The translations under genes and the position numbers were made by a program. From positions 62,001 through 126,000 of the forward strand of contig NZ_SOFE01000011.1 of the NCBI RefSeq assembly GCF_004402405.1: a DNA stretch of 64,000 nucleotides. Reading direction: 5' to 3'. The notes beneath the pieces are model-generated. The model did no database searches. It was given only the letters and a program-made list of their open reading frames with translations, and was not told where the DNA came from. Below, in pieces: positions 56,270 through 64,000 of this stretch (its first letter is position 1; each line of letters begins with the position of its first letter). The stretch comes from Cryobacterium levicorallinum (GTDB lineage: Bacteria; Actinomycetota; Actinomycetes; Actinomycetales; Microbacteriaceae).

Positions 56270-56345
56270 CGGGCCCACCCTCGGGAACCGGGCCCACCCT
56301 CGGGAACCGGGCCCACCCTCGGGAACCGGGCCCACCCTCGGGAAC
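56270..56345. repeat. Four perfect 19-bp tandem repeats
   Basis: The unit CGGGCCCACCCTCGGGAAC is repeated exactly four times at 56270-56288, 56289-56307, 56308-56326 and 56327-56345, then joins the core of a GGGCCC element. The absence of mismatches points to recent expansion. Confidence 0.95.
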
Positions 56346-56394
56346 CGGGCCCATGATCTATCATGGGCCCCCTTCCCCGGCCTGGGCCCGGGAA
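56346..56394. repeat. GGGCCC palindromic element, copy 7
   Basis: The core at 56347-56370 is GGGCCC, ATGATCTATCAT, GGGCCC, with a CCTGGGCCCGGG tail. It abuts the stop of the ABC exporter gene at 56397 and lies downstream of that gene on its own strand. Confidence 0.9.
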
Positions 56395-56396
56395 GT

Positions 56397-58304
56397 TTAG
56401 GAGGTGGGGCTCGACGTGATTTGGCGGGCGTAGAGAGACGCGTAGACGGCGCCTCGGGCCAGCAGTTCGGCATGGGTGCCACGCTCGACGATGCGGCCGG
56501 CGTCGACGACGAAGATCACGTCGGCGTCGACGATCGTCGACAGGCGGTGGGCGATCGCGATGGTCGTGCGGCCGTGACTGGCCGTGTCGAGTGCGGCCTG
56601 CACGACGCTCTCCGAGATGGAGTCGAGCGCGCTCGTGGCCTCGTCAAGAATGAGTACCGGCGGGTCCTTCAGCAGCACCCGGGCAATAGCGATGCGCTGT
56701 TTCTCGCCGCCGGACAGCCGGTAGCCGCGCTCCCCCACCATGGTGTCGTACTTCGCCGGAAAGGAGTCGATCGTGTCGTGGATGTTGGCGGCGCGCGCTG
56801 CGGTGACCAGCTCGGCATCCGTTGCCTCGGGTTTCGCGTAACGCAGGTTCTCGGCGATAGTCGCGTGAAACAGGTAGGTTTCCTGGCTGACGATGCCGAT
56901 GTGCGATACGAGTGACTCCTGCTGCAGGTCCCGCACGTCGACCCCGGAGAACATCACCCGGCCGGCCGAGACCTCGTAAAAGCGCGGAATAAGGTAGGAA
57001 ACCGTGGTTTTGCCGGCGCCGGACGGCCCGACAAAGGCCGCGAACTGGCCCGGCTCGATTGTCAGGGACACGTCGTCGAGGGTCGGGCGGGCGTCGCCGC
57101 CGGCATCCGGGTAGGCGAACCGTACCCGGTCGAACTCGACCCGGCCCCGATCGGTGCCGGCCGTCGGCACGAGCACCGCGTCGGGCTTGTCGCTGATCGC
57201 CGGCTTCAGGTCGAGGTATTCAAAGATGCGCGCAAACAGTGCTGACGAGGTTTGCAGGTCGAGGGCGACCCGCATGAGTCCGAGCAGCGGAAAGATCAGC
57301 CGGGACTGCACGGTCGTGAAGGCCACGATCGTACCGGGGGTGATCTCGGTGGTTCCGTTGAACACGAGCGCACCGGCCACGAGGTAGACGATCGCGGGAA
57401 TCGCCGACAGGAACACGCTCACGGTGGCGAAGAACCACTGGCCGCTCATCTGCTGGCTCACCTGCAGCCGCACCTGGTTGCGGTTCTCCTGCGCATACCG
57501 ATCGATCTCGTTCTGCTGCCGGGTGAAGCTCTTGGAGAGCAGAATTCCCGACACGCTCAGTGTCTCCTGGGTGATCGCGGTCATGTCCGAGAGCGATTCC
57601 TGGGTCTTACCGGCGATGCGCGCCCGCACCTGCCCGACCCGGCGCTGGGCGAACACCAGAACCGGCATCAGCACGACCGCCACGATGGTCAACTGCCAGT
57701 TGAGCAGCAGCATCGCCACGAACGCCGCGATAACCGTGACCGTGTTGCCCAGGATGCTGGAAATCGTGTTGGTCAGCACCGTCGCGACACCGCCGACATC
57801 GTTTTGCAGCCGCGACTGAATCACGCCGGTCTTGGTCTTGGTGAAGAAGCTCAGTTCCATAGCCTGCAGGTGCGTGAACAGGCGCACCCGCAGGGCGCCC
57901 ATCACCTTGTTGCCGACGCTCGCGGTGAGCCAGGTTTGCCAGACGCCGAGCAGCGCGTTGACCAGAAAAACACCGAGCATGAGCGCCACGAGAACGCCAA
58001 GCACCGAGAGGTTCGGGGTGTCGCCGGGCGGAAAGAGGCCGTCGTCGAAGGCCCGCTGGGTGAGGAGCGGCGGCACGACCGAGAGGGCTGCGCTGATCAG
58101 AACGAGTACGACCGTGACGATGAGTGTGTTGCGGTGCGGCGCGAACAGATCGGTGATGCGGGCGAGCAGGTGCGGGATGCGCGGGGCGAGCGCGTTCTCG
58201 GCGCGCTGCGCCGCGGTATCCGCTCCACTGACTCGCTTGCGGGGGCGCTCCACGCCCGCCTGCTGCCGCGGGCCGTGGCCAGGGGCCCCGTGCATTCCAC
58301 TCAT
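56397..58304 (-). CDS. ABC exporter, fused permease-ATPase
   Basis: A 635-residue half-transporter. Residues about 60-350 are six membrane helices of type I exporters (MELSFFTKTKTGVIQSRLQND is the first coupling region). The ATPase part has Walker A GPSGAGKTT, YRLSGGEKQRIAIARVLL and VLILDEATSALDS. It is of the MsbA/LmrA-like multidrug group and would work as a homodimer. It stands alone between the two importer operons, and no partner gene is visible. The first 55 residues are hydrophilic and variable. Confidence 0.93.
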   Translation of the reverse strand: MSGMHGAPGHGPRQQAGVERPRKRVSGADTAAQRAENALAPRIPHLLARITDLFAPHRNTLIVTVVLVLISAALSVVPPLLTQRAFDDGLFPPGDTPNLSVLGVLVALMLGVFLVNALLGVWQTWLTASVGNKVMGALRVRLFTHLQAMELSFFTKTKTGVIQSRLQNDVGGVATVLTNTISSILGNTVTVIAAFVAMLLLNWQLTIVAVVLMPVLVFAQRRVGQVRARIAGKTQESLSDMTAITQETLSVSGILLSKSFTRQQNEIDRYAQENRNQVRLQVSQQMSGQWFFATVSVFLSAIPAIVYLVAGALVFNGTTEITPGTIVAFTTVQSRLIFPLLGLMRVALDLQTSSALFARIFEYLDLKPAISDKPDAVLVPTAGTDRGRVEFDRVRFAYPDAGGDARPTLDDVSLTIEPGQFAAFVGPSGAGKTTVSYLIPRFYEVSAGRVMFSGVDVRDLQQESLVSHIGIVSQETYLFHATIAENLRYAKPEATDAELVTAARAANIHDTIDSFPAKYDTMVGERGYRLSGGEKQRIAIARVLLKDPPVLILDEATSALDSISESVVQAALDTASHGRTTIAIAHRLSTIVDADVIFVVDAGRIVERGTHAELLARGAVYASLYARQITSSPTS

Positions 58305-58407
58305 GCACTTACTCTAAACGCAGCTGTGGACTACTTTTTCGGTCGGCAGCAAAGCAGCGCACACCACGCCGCGAGGCGGATGTCCCGACTCGGCCCAGGA
58401 ACCTCCG

Positions 58408-60387
58408 TCAATTCCAGTGCAACCGGGCCACGACAGCTGCGTGATCGGTCGGCCACGCATTCTCAAGGTGGTGGCCTAGAACGCTCGCACCCAGGCCAAC
58501 TTGGCGGTTTTCACCGATGCGGCGCTTTGGGGGTGCCTCGCTCTCTGCCTCACCGGCTACGGTATAGGCCGCTACGGCGCGCGCGCCCCGGCTAAAGATG
58601 AAGTCAATCCGGTCCCGAGGTTCCTCATCGGATGGGATGATCGGCGACCAGGTGTGCCCGGGCGCGACACCAACATTCGGATGAACGACTCGAAATGCAT
58701 CGGCGTACCCCGCGACCTCGAGCATGCGTGAAGTGGGCCACTCGACAGTATTGGCGCGGTGTCCCGGCTTCCAGTCCAGATGCGAGGGCACGTTGAAATC
58801 ACCCATGATGAGAATGGAATCCTGTGCAGACACAACGCCCTCGCGCTCGAGCCGGCCCTGTTCAGACAAGATTTTCGCGAGCTCGCCTGTGCGTCGGCGT
58901 TCGCCCCGGCTGGCGAGGGTATAGCGCGCAGGAATGCGCGCATCATCGGCCGTATAGGGGCCGTAGTCCGAGTGCCACAGGTGCGCTGACCACACCGTGA
59001 CGGCGCCGGTCGGTGTGAAAACGGTGGCACAGGTTGCGAAGGGATCGGTCTCGGTCTGATGAAGCGACAGTGGATACGGACTTATCACCGCGGTGTCATG
59101 ACCCTGTTGCGCGATATTCCACCCCATCGCCGCCGCCAACCGACGGCCATGATCCCCGAAAGACTCCTGCAGGGCCACGATCGAGTGGGAAGATTCCCGA
59201 AGGTACGCGACCTGCTTGGCGTGGCCGTCGTTGGAGTGGCATCCGCCAAACCAGAGATTCCAGGTCATGGCGGTCACACCCTGCTCCGGCGATTCCGGAG
59301 TGAACGTAGCGGGCGCCGCTGTCTGAGGAGCTGCGGACTGCGCCACTGGCACGGTTGTCCGCACGGTGAATTCACCGGTCCGCCCATTCCATTCCGGTAC
59401 TAAACCATCCATCACCAGCAGAAAACGATAGGTCCCGTCGGGCAGGTGGGCCAGATCTATTGAAAGTGATTCCCTATTGTTGGGCACGGATGCCGATGCC
59501 ACGGGTAGACCTGCCGGCAGCTCGTTCCACAGACAGTCACTCTGGGCATAAACCTGCACCCGCGCCGTTTGTTCGGCCGGATATTGGCACTGCACGGTCA
59601 AAGTCGACGTCGCCGCGTCGAAGGAGCCCCCGACGAAAGTGTACGGCCCGACCTGCGCGGGCTTCTCCCGTTCCAAGATACGGGCCCAATCGACGAGTTC
59701 TTCTTCGAGCAGAGTGGTGTGCCGCACGTGGCAGTTGAGGACCACTTTCGGGTCAGCGTTGACGCCGACAACGAGCAGGCCGGCACTCATAGCAGCCAAC
59801 GCCCCCACCGCCGAGTCTTCAAAGGCGACGGCTGTCTCGGCGGTTACCAATGGATCGAGTTCGTGCAGTTTGCGGAGGGCAGCCACGTACAGCTCGGGAG
59901 CGGGTTTGCCCGCCGACACCTCATCCCGGGCGACGGAACACGTGATCAAGTCCCGCACACCGATACGTTCCAGAATCTGGTCGAGCAGCGCACGCGGACT
60001 GTTTGACGCGACCGCGACGGGGAATCGTGACGCGAGTTCACTCACCAGGGCCACAGCTCCCGGCATCGCGGTCGCCTCCTGGGCGATGAGGGATTGAAAT
60101 TCTTCGGACAGCGACACCTCCAATTTGTTTACCGAGGGGGTCGGAAGCCCGGCAGCGGCGAGGATCGTCACGAGCTGCACGGCCACGTCGTCTATTGCGC
60201 CACCCCGAAAACCGGCCAGGTCGGTCAGGGTTGTGCCGCGCTCGTTCGCGCACGCAGCCACGGCACGCAACCAGAGGTCCTCGGTGTCCGCGAGTAGTCC
60301 GTCGCAGTCAAAAATAATCGCAGATGCTGCGCCCGGCAGCAAGCTCGCGCTCACGTCAATGCTGGTGTTAAGAAATTGGGCTTGCAT
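58408..60387 (-). CDS. HAD phosphatase-EEP phosphodiesterase fusion
   Basis: A 659-residue three-part protein. Residues about 20-235 are a HAD phosphatase: IIFDCDGLLADTE with D27/D29, SNS at 128-130, K161 in SAGKPAPELY, and AFEDSAVGALAA. Residues about 245-345 form a beta-rich, Ig-like linker. Residues about 370-659 are an endonuclease/exonuclease/phosphatase domain: TWNLWFGG, ALQES with E408, GDFN at 529-532, DRIDFIFS and TDHAAV with the final histidine H649. All catalytic residues look present. It would cleave a phosphodiester and remove a phosphate. There is no signal peptide. It starts right after the importer ATPase stop. Confidence 0.88.
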   Translation of the reverse strand: MQAQFLNTSIDVSASLLPGAASAIIFDCDGLLADTEDLWLRAVAACANERGTTLTDLAGFRGGAIDDVAVQLVTILAAAGLPTPSVNKLEVSLSEEFQSLIAQEATAMPGAVALVSELASRFPVAVASNSPRALLDQILERIGVRDLITCSVARDEVSAGKPAPELYVAALRKLHELDPLVTAETAVAFEDSAVGALAAMSAGLLVVGVNADPKVVLNCHVRHTTLLEEELVDWARILEREKPAQVGPYTFVGGSFDAATSTLTVQCQYPAEQTARVQVYAQSDCLWNELPAGLPVASASVPNNRESLSIDLAHLPDGTYRFLLVMDGLVPEWNGRTGEFTVRTTVPVAQSAAPQTAAPATFTPESPEQGVTAMTWNLWFGGCHSNDGHAKQVAYLRESSHSIVALQESFGDHGRRLAAAMGWNIAQQGHDTAVISPYPLSLHQTETDPFATCATVFTPTGAVTVWSAHLWHSDYGPYTADDARIPARYTLASRGERRRTGELAKILSEQGRLEREGVVSAQDSILIMGDFNVPSHLDWKPGHRANTVEWPTSRMLEVAGYADAFRVVHPNVGVAPGHTWSPIIPSDEEPRDRIDFIFSRGARAVAAYTVAGEAESEAPPKRRIGENRQVGLGASVLGHHLENAWPTDHAAVVARLHWN

Positions 60388-61455
60388 TTATGCCTCCATC
60401 CGAAGCGCCGGGCGCCCCGTAAGTCGAACCCGAACTCTCAGGCCGATCGCTAATTTGGCTGCGCTAGCCGAGGGAACGTCGACCTTGATCTCGGAACTTC
60501 CGTGACTAATGTCACCCTCGATCTTGGCCGTGATGCGAGTCGTCGCACCGCGGTAAACGTGGGAAATGATGTGGGCAGATCCGCGCTCGGACGCCTCCAG
60601 CATGAGCAATTCGGGCCGCACATAAAGCAAATCACGATCGCCATCACGGTGGGGCGTCCAGAGCTCGGGGACGGCCGCGCCGCGGGCGACGGCGAGCTGG
60701 TTCGTCGTACCAACGAAGCGAGCAACGAAATCAGTGCTCGGTTGGTCGTAGAGAACCCCCGGCTGGTCAATCTGTTCGATTCCACCGCCCCGCATGACCG
60801 CCACCCGATCGGCCATCGCTAGCGCTTCATCCTGGTCATGGGTGACAAAGAGCATTGTGATCCCGAGCCGGAGTTGCAGGTTGCGAATCTCCTCCCGAAG
60901 TGAGGCGCGCACCCTGGCATCCAGAGCCGACAGGGGTTCATCCAAGAGCAGCACCCGAGGCTCAACGGCGAGCGCTCGTGCGAGCGCGACGCGCTGTTGT
61001 TGTCCGCCGGAAAGTTGAGCCGGAAACCGATCTGCGAAACCGGGCAGCCCGACCAGCTCAAGCAAAGAGGTCAGTTTCGCTACCCGCTTGGCCTTGCCTT
61101 CGCGTCGCACGACGAGTCCGAACGATACGTTGTCGGCCACACTGAGGTTGGGAAACAGACTGTACGACTGAAACACCATGCCAATGCCGCGCCGGTGGGC
61201 CGCAACCTGCAATACATCGCGCCCGTCCACCGTGAGAGTACCGCTCGACGCGGTCTCGAACCCGGCAAGAATTCGCAGCGCTGTTGTTTTTCCGCAGCCA
61301 GAAGGGCCGAGCAGTGCAACAAATTCCCCGGGTTCGACAGTGAGGTCAAGGCCAGTGAGCACGGTAGTATCACCAAATTTCTTGCTCACCGAGGTGTACT
61401 CGATACGCGCCCCCGTTGCACTTCGGGGGTGAGCGATTGTTGCTGTAAGCGTCAC
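60388..61455 (-). CDS. ABC importer ATPase, second operon
   Basis: A 355-residue ATPase of the PotA/FbpC type. Walker A is GPSGCGKTT, the signature is LSGGQQQRVALARAL, Walker B is VLLLDEPLSALD and the switch is FVTHDQDEALAMAD. The C-terminal barrel (LYVRPELLMLEAS, VRVRLTG) is normal. It overlaps the upstream permease gene by four bases and abuts the HAD-EEP gene (TAA directly followed by ATG). Confidence 0.93.
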   Translation of the reverse strand: MTLTATIAHPRSATGARIEYTSVSKKFGDTTVLTGLDLTVEPGEFVALLGPSGCGKTTALRILAGFETASSGTLTVDGRDVLQVAAHRRGIGMVFQSYSLFPNLSVADNVSFGLVVRREGKAKRVAKLTSLLELVGLPGFADRFPAQLSGGQQQRVALARALAVEPRVLLLDEPLSALDARVRASLREEIRNLQLRLGITMLFVTHDQDEALAMADRVAVMRGGGIEQIDQPGVLYDQPSTDFVARFVGTTNQLAVARGAAVPELWTPHRDGDRDLLYVRPELLMLEASERGSAHIISHVYRGATTRITAKIEGDISHGSSEIKVDVPSASAAKLAIGLRVRVRLTGRPALRMEA

Positions 61456-62318
61456 GATTCGTGTCCTTTCAAGGCCAGGGCGCGCGCGGGAGCTGCCCGT
61501 CCGGCGAGTACGGTCATGGCGATCAACAGTGCCCAGGTGAGTGCGTTAATGAGGAGGGACATGGAAATGGACGCGCGAAAATTGGATCCGGCAATTTGGG
61601 TGAGCCAAACTGGCAGAGTTCGATAGCCAAGCGTCACCGCCATCGTGAATTCACCCAGGCACAGTGCGATACAGAAGAAGACACAGAAGATTACCGGCCC
61701 TTTAATGTTGGGCAGGATGACCCGCCAGAGCACTGTGGCGCCGCTCGCCCCGAGTGAATGTGCGCTCTCGACGAGGGTACGCAGATCAATGGTGCGCAGA
61801 CCAGCATCGAGCGATCGAAATACGAATGGCAGGGTTAAGACGATGTAGCTGCCGATCAGAACGATAGGCAGGTCGGGGTTTTGCAGCAGCTGGCTGATCT
61901 GAGCCGGCACGGAACCGCGACCGAAACTGGCCATGCTGCGCAGCACGGTGACTAATCCGGCCGCTAGAGCGATTGACGGTACGACGAGGGGGATCGTGCA
62001 GACGATCTCAATAATGGGGCGCCACCGGGGCGCCTTGAGGTGGAGATACACCATGGTCGGAACCATAATGGCCAGTAGCCCGAAAACGGTCAGAACGGTT
62101 ATGAGCAGCGTCAGCGAAAGCGCACCGAAAAATCCGGGGTCACGCACCGATTCCAGATACGGCTCAAAGGTGAATCCGATGGTGGGCACGTAGATGCTGA
62201 AGGCTAAAGCGCAGAGCATCGGCACCGCAATGTAGAGCGCCACCAAGATGATCAAGGCCCAGCTGAGCCCCGGCGCCACGATACGGATGCCGCGCGCCGC
62301 ACGCGTCGGCTGCTTCAT
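61452..62318 (-). CDS. ABC importer permease 2, second operon
   Basis: A 288-residue permease with six helices. The EAA loop is TLVESAHSLGASGATVLW, with serine-alanine in place of the usual alanine pair. ATG at 62318 overlaps the stop of permease 1 by four bases (ATGA); a second ATG three codons earlier is possible. The long frame further upstream is only antisense or out-of-frame DNA of permease 1. Confidence 0.92.
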   Translation of the reverse strand: MKQPTRAARGIRIVAPGLSWALIILVALYIAVPMLCALAFSIYVPTIGFTFEPYLESVRDPGFFGALSLTLLITVLTVFGLLAIMVPTMVYLHLKAPRWRPIIEIVCTIPLVVPSIALAAGLVTVLRSMASFGRGSVPAQISQLLQNPDLPIVLIGSYIVLTLPFVFRSLDAGLRTIDLRTLVESAHSLGASGATVLWRVILPNIKGPVIFCVFFCIALCLGEFTMAVTLGYRTLPVWLTQIAGSNFRASISMSLLINALTWALLIAMTVLAGRAAPARALALKGHES

Positions 62319-63259
62319 TGGAACCATCTCAGACTCCGTTTCTGCAGCGGCATGTAGACGAGTAAGACCAGCAGGGCCACGATGATCATGTTGACACCCA
62401 GTGCCATCGCCACATTCTCCTGTCCGGCCAAGTTGCCACCGGCCAGTCCACTGTCGATGCGGAGGGTAATGAGGGGTACTCCACCGCCTCCGATCAGGGC
62501 CGCGGCCGAGGCGTGGGTCGCGAACGACGCGCCAAAGAGCAGGACAAATCCGGCCAGAATCGCCGGAGTGGCGATCGGCAAGCCGACCTTCTTCCAGAAG
62601 TGCCAGCTGGTTGCCCCGACGGAGGCTGCCGCCTCCTTCCACTCCAAGCGCAGGCCGGCCAGGGTGGGCAAAACAACCATGACCATGGTCGGTATCAGAA
62701 AATACTGATACATCAGAATGAGTCCGCCGCTGCTGTAGAGGGTGAAACCCAGGTCCGTCAGTGACAGGAGCCCCGTCATGATGCCGGCGTTCCCGACCGC
62801 CGCGATGAAGGAGAACGCGAGCGGAACGCCTCCGGAATTGGCCAGCACGCTCGTGAGTACGGTGACCACGGCGGTGAGTTTCTTGGAGCGCGTAGTGAGA
62901 ATGGCCTGCGCGAGGGCCAGACCGATAATGCCGCCGGTCAGTGCGGCTATCAGGCTAATCTGCAGGCTGTTCTGCATTGCCTCCCAGGACGCCCCCCGGA
63001 AACTGGCCACAAAGTTGGCCAGGCTGGGCACGTAGATTCCCGGGTCGTTGACGTCGGCGACTCGAAACGCCGACAGCACGATGCCGCAGACCGGCACGCC
63101 CAGAAAAAATGCGATGAAGACTAGGAAAGGGATCAGTCCCATGAACGAGGAGTCGCCTCGGCGCTCGGGCCGAGCGGGCGACGAATGAACGAGATCCGTT
63201 GCCCGATCGACCGAATCAGTGCCGGAGGGAGCGTCGCTCCTAGCCACCGTGAGCGTCAC
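62315..63259 (-). CDS. ABC importer permease 1, second operon
   Basis: A 314-residue permease. A 40-residue hydrophilic N-terminus precedes six helices. The EAA loop is EWKEAAASVGATSWHFW. The GTG at 63259 overlaps the binding-protein stop (GTGA) exactly as in the first operon, and is therefore preferred over the longer frame. It pairs with the next gene. Confidence 0.9.
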   Translation of the reverse strand: MTLTVARSDAPSGTDSVDRATDLVHSSPARPERRGDSSFMGLIPFLVFIAFFLGVPVCGIVLSAFRVADVNDPGIYVPSLANFVASFRGASWEAMQNSLQISLIAALTGGIIGLALAQAILTTRSKKLTAVVTVLTSVLANSGGVPLAFSFIAAVGNAGIMTGLLSLTDLGFTLYSSGGLILMYQYFLIPTMVMVVLPTLAGLRLEWKEAAASVGATSWHFWKKVGLPIATPAILAGFVLLFGASFATHASAAALIGGGGVPLITLRIDSGLAGGNLAGQENVAMALGVNMIIVALLVLLVYMPLQKRSLRWFQ

Positions 63260-64000
63260 GAGGCGACCGCTGCGTCCCACTTCTCAGCCAGGAGCAGGTT
63301 GGCGGCGCTGCGCTGGGCTTCGGACGGAAACTCGAAGCCGTTCGTGACGGTAGGGAGCCTATCGGCCGCAGCCGTGTCGACAGTACCGGATTCGACCAGT
63401 GCGTCAAAACGCACGGGTCGGGTGTAGCCATTGAGCAGGATATTCTGGCCCTCGTCGGAGTACATGAACTCGATCCAGAGGCGTGCCGCAGCGGGGTGCG
63501 GGGCGTCTGCATTGATCGACGCGGCGTAGTAAGACGCCATAGTGCCGTCCGTCGGGATGGCAACTTTAAAATCGACACCAGCTGCGGCAGTGTCATCGGC
63601 GGCTGCCAAATTCAGGTAGTCCCAGTTGATAATGATGGGGGTTTCACCGGTTTCCAGCGTTCCAGCGTTGGCCTCGACGGGAATGAGGATGCCGCTCGCC
63701 GACAACTCCGCCATGAAGTCGATGCCCGGCTGGATGTCGTCGAGACTGCCGCCCATCGCCATCGCTGCGGCCCAAACCGCGTTGAAGCCGGATTCGCCCT
63801 GGGCAGGGTTTCCGGTGAGAGCGACTTTGCCGGCGTACTGTGAATCGTTGAGTTCGGCGAAAGATGTGGGACACACCGCCACCGCCGCCGCGTCACACCC
63901 GATGGTGACGTAACCGCCGTATTGGTTCGTCCACCGACCGTCGGTGTCCGTCAGTGCCGGGTCAATGTCAGCAACCGTGGCAGGACGATACTCAGCCAGG
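63256..64000 (-). CDS. Solute-binding protein of the second importer, cut by the window edge
   Basis: The frame is open to the right end of the window, giving 247 C-terminal residues; the N-terminus is outside. It contains DGRWTNQYGGYVTIGCD, TSFAELNDSQYAGKVALTG and FIEFMYSDEGQ-like LWIEFMYSDEGQNILL, all typical of family-1/ABC-Fe-type binding proteins (domain cross-over and the final helices). A cysteine pair (GCDAAAVAVC) may be a disulfide. It begins the second operon. The ligand is unknown. Confidence 0.88.
   Translation of the reverse strand, partial: LAEYRPATVADIDPALTDTDGRWTNQYGGYVTIGCDAAAVAVCPTSFAELNDSQYAGKVALTGNPAQGESGFNAVWAAAMAMGGSLDDIQPGIDFMAELSASGILIPVEANAGTLETGETPIIINWDYLNLAAADDTAAAGVDFKVAIPTDGTMASYYAASINADAPHPAAARLWIEFMYSDEGQNILLNGYTRPVRFDALVESGTVDTAAADRLPTVTNGFEFPSEAQRSAANLLLAEKWDAAVAS

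Noticed and set aside
56270..56345. Possible CRISPR or iteron origin
   Set aside because: No spacers and no replication gene; the unit is part of the interspersed GGGCCC element.

Overview
The window is high-GC DNA from an actinobacterium. Gene content points to the Microbacteriaceae or a near relative, possibly Cryobacterium-like; this is inferred from gene families, not from a marker gene. Supporting signs are low-molecular-weight-phosphatase-type arsenate reductases, a class Ib nrdHIEF cluster, a DevRS-like dormancy regulon, a 10-methyl fatty acid gene pair, and frequent CGGATGC heptamers on both strands. I saw no tRNA, rRNA, CRISPR array, transposase or phage gene. The window cuts a substrate-binding protein gene at its right end.

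Layout, left to right. 0-5.1 kb: a CHY zinc-finger protein, a pair of fluoride channels, a Usp protein and an arsenic operon (arsR divergent from acr3-arsC-arsC2). 5.2-10.5 kb: a sulfide/persulfide operon (CoA-disulfide reductase-rhodanese fusion, rhodanese, CstR-like repressor) and a copper cluster (copZ-copA divergent from csoR). 10.5-16.6 kb: a DevR/DevS-like two-component system, two tandem Usp proteins, an alcohol dehydrogenase and a truncated flavodoxin, tied together by a shared 15-bp box. 16.6-24.9 kb: secreted protein, Nudix and MBL hydrolases, gene remnants, and a lipoprotein-adaptor-ABC (MacB-like) operon. 24.9-30.5 kb: a probably transferred AlbA_2/HATPase regulator with a large operator-like dyad, an MFS exporter, a second small Usp and a secreted coiled-coil lysozyme-like protein. 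30.5-33.2 kb: tmsB-tmsA. 33.4-37.4 kb: nrdHIEF. 37.8-44.4 kb: a LacI-regulated sugar/arabinose operon in which araA survives only as its last 60 or so codons. 44.4-49.6 kb: a shikimate-dehydrogenase-like gene, cbs-metB, and a DUF3105/DUF305 pair. 49.7-64 kb: two ABC-importer operons separated by an ABC exporter.

The most interesting content is the last block. Two operons share the order binding protein - permease - permease - ATPase - two-activity hydrolase, with overlapping or abutting junctions at all but one step. In the first the hydrolase is a glycerophosphodiesterase fused to an inositol-monophosphatase-type phosphatase. In the second it is a HAD phosphatase fused, through a beta-rich linker domain, to an endonuclease/exonuclease/phosphatase-fold domain. 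Both look like import-and-strip systems for phosphodiesters: cleave the diester, then remove the phosphate. Substrates are inferred, not shown.

A second theme is an interspersed GGGCCC-rich palindromic element. It occurs seven times, nearly always right after a stop codon or between convergent genes, and probably acts as a terminator or REP-like element.
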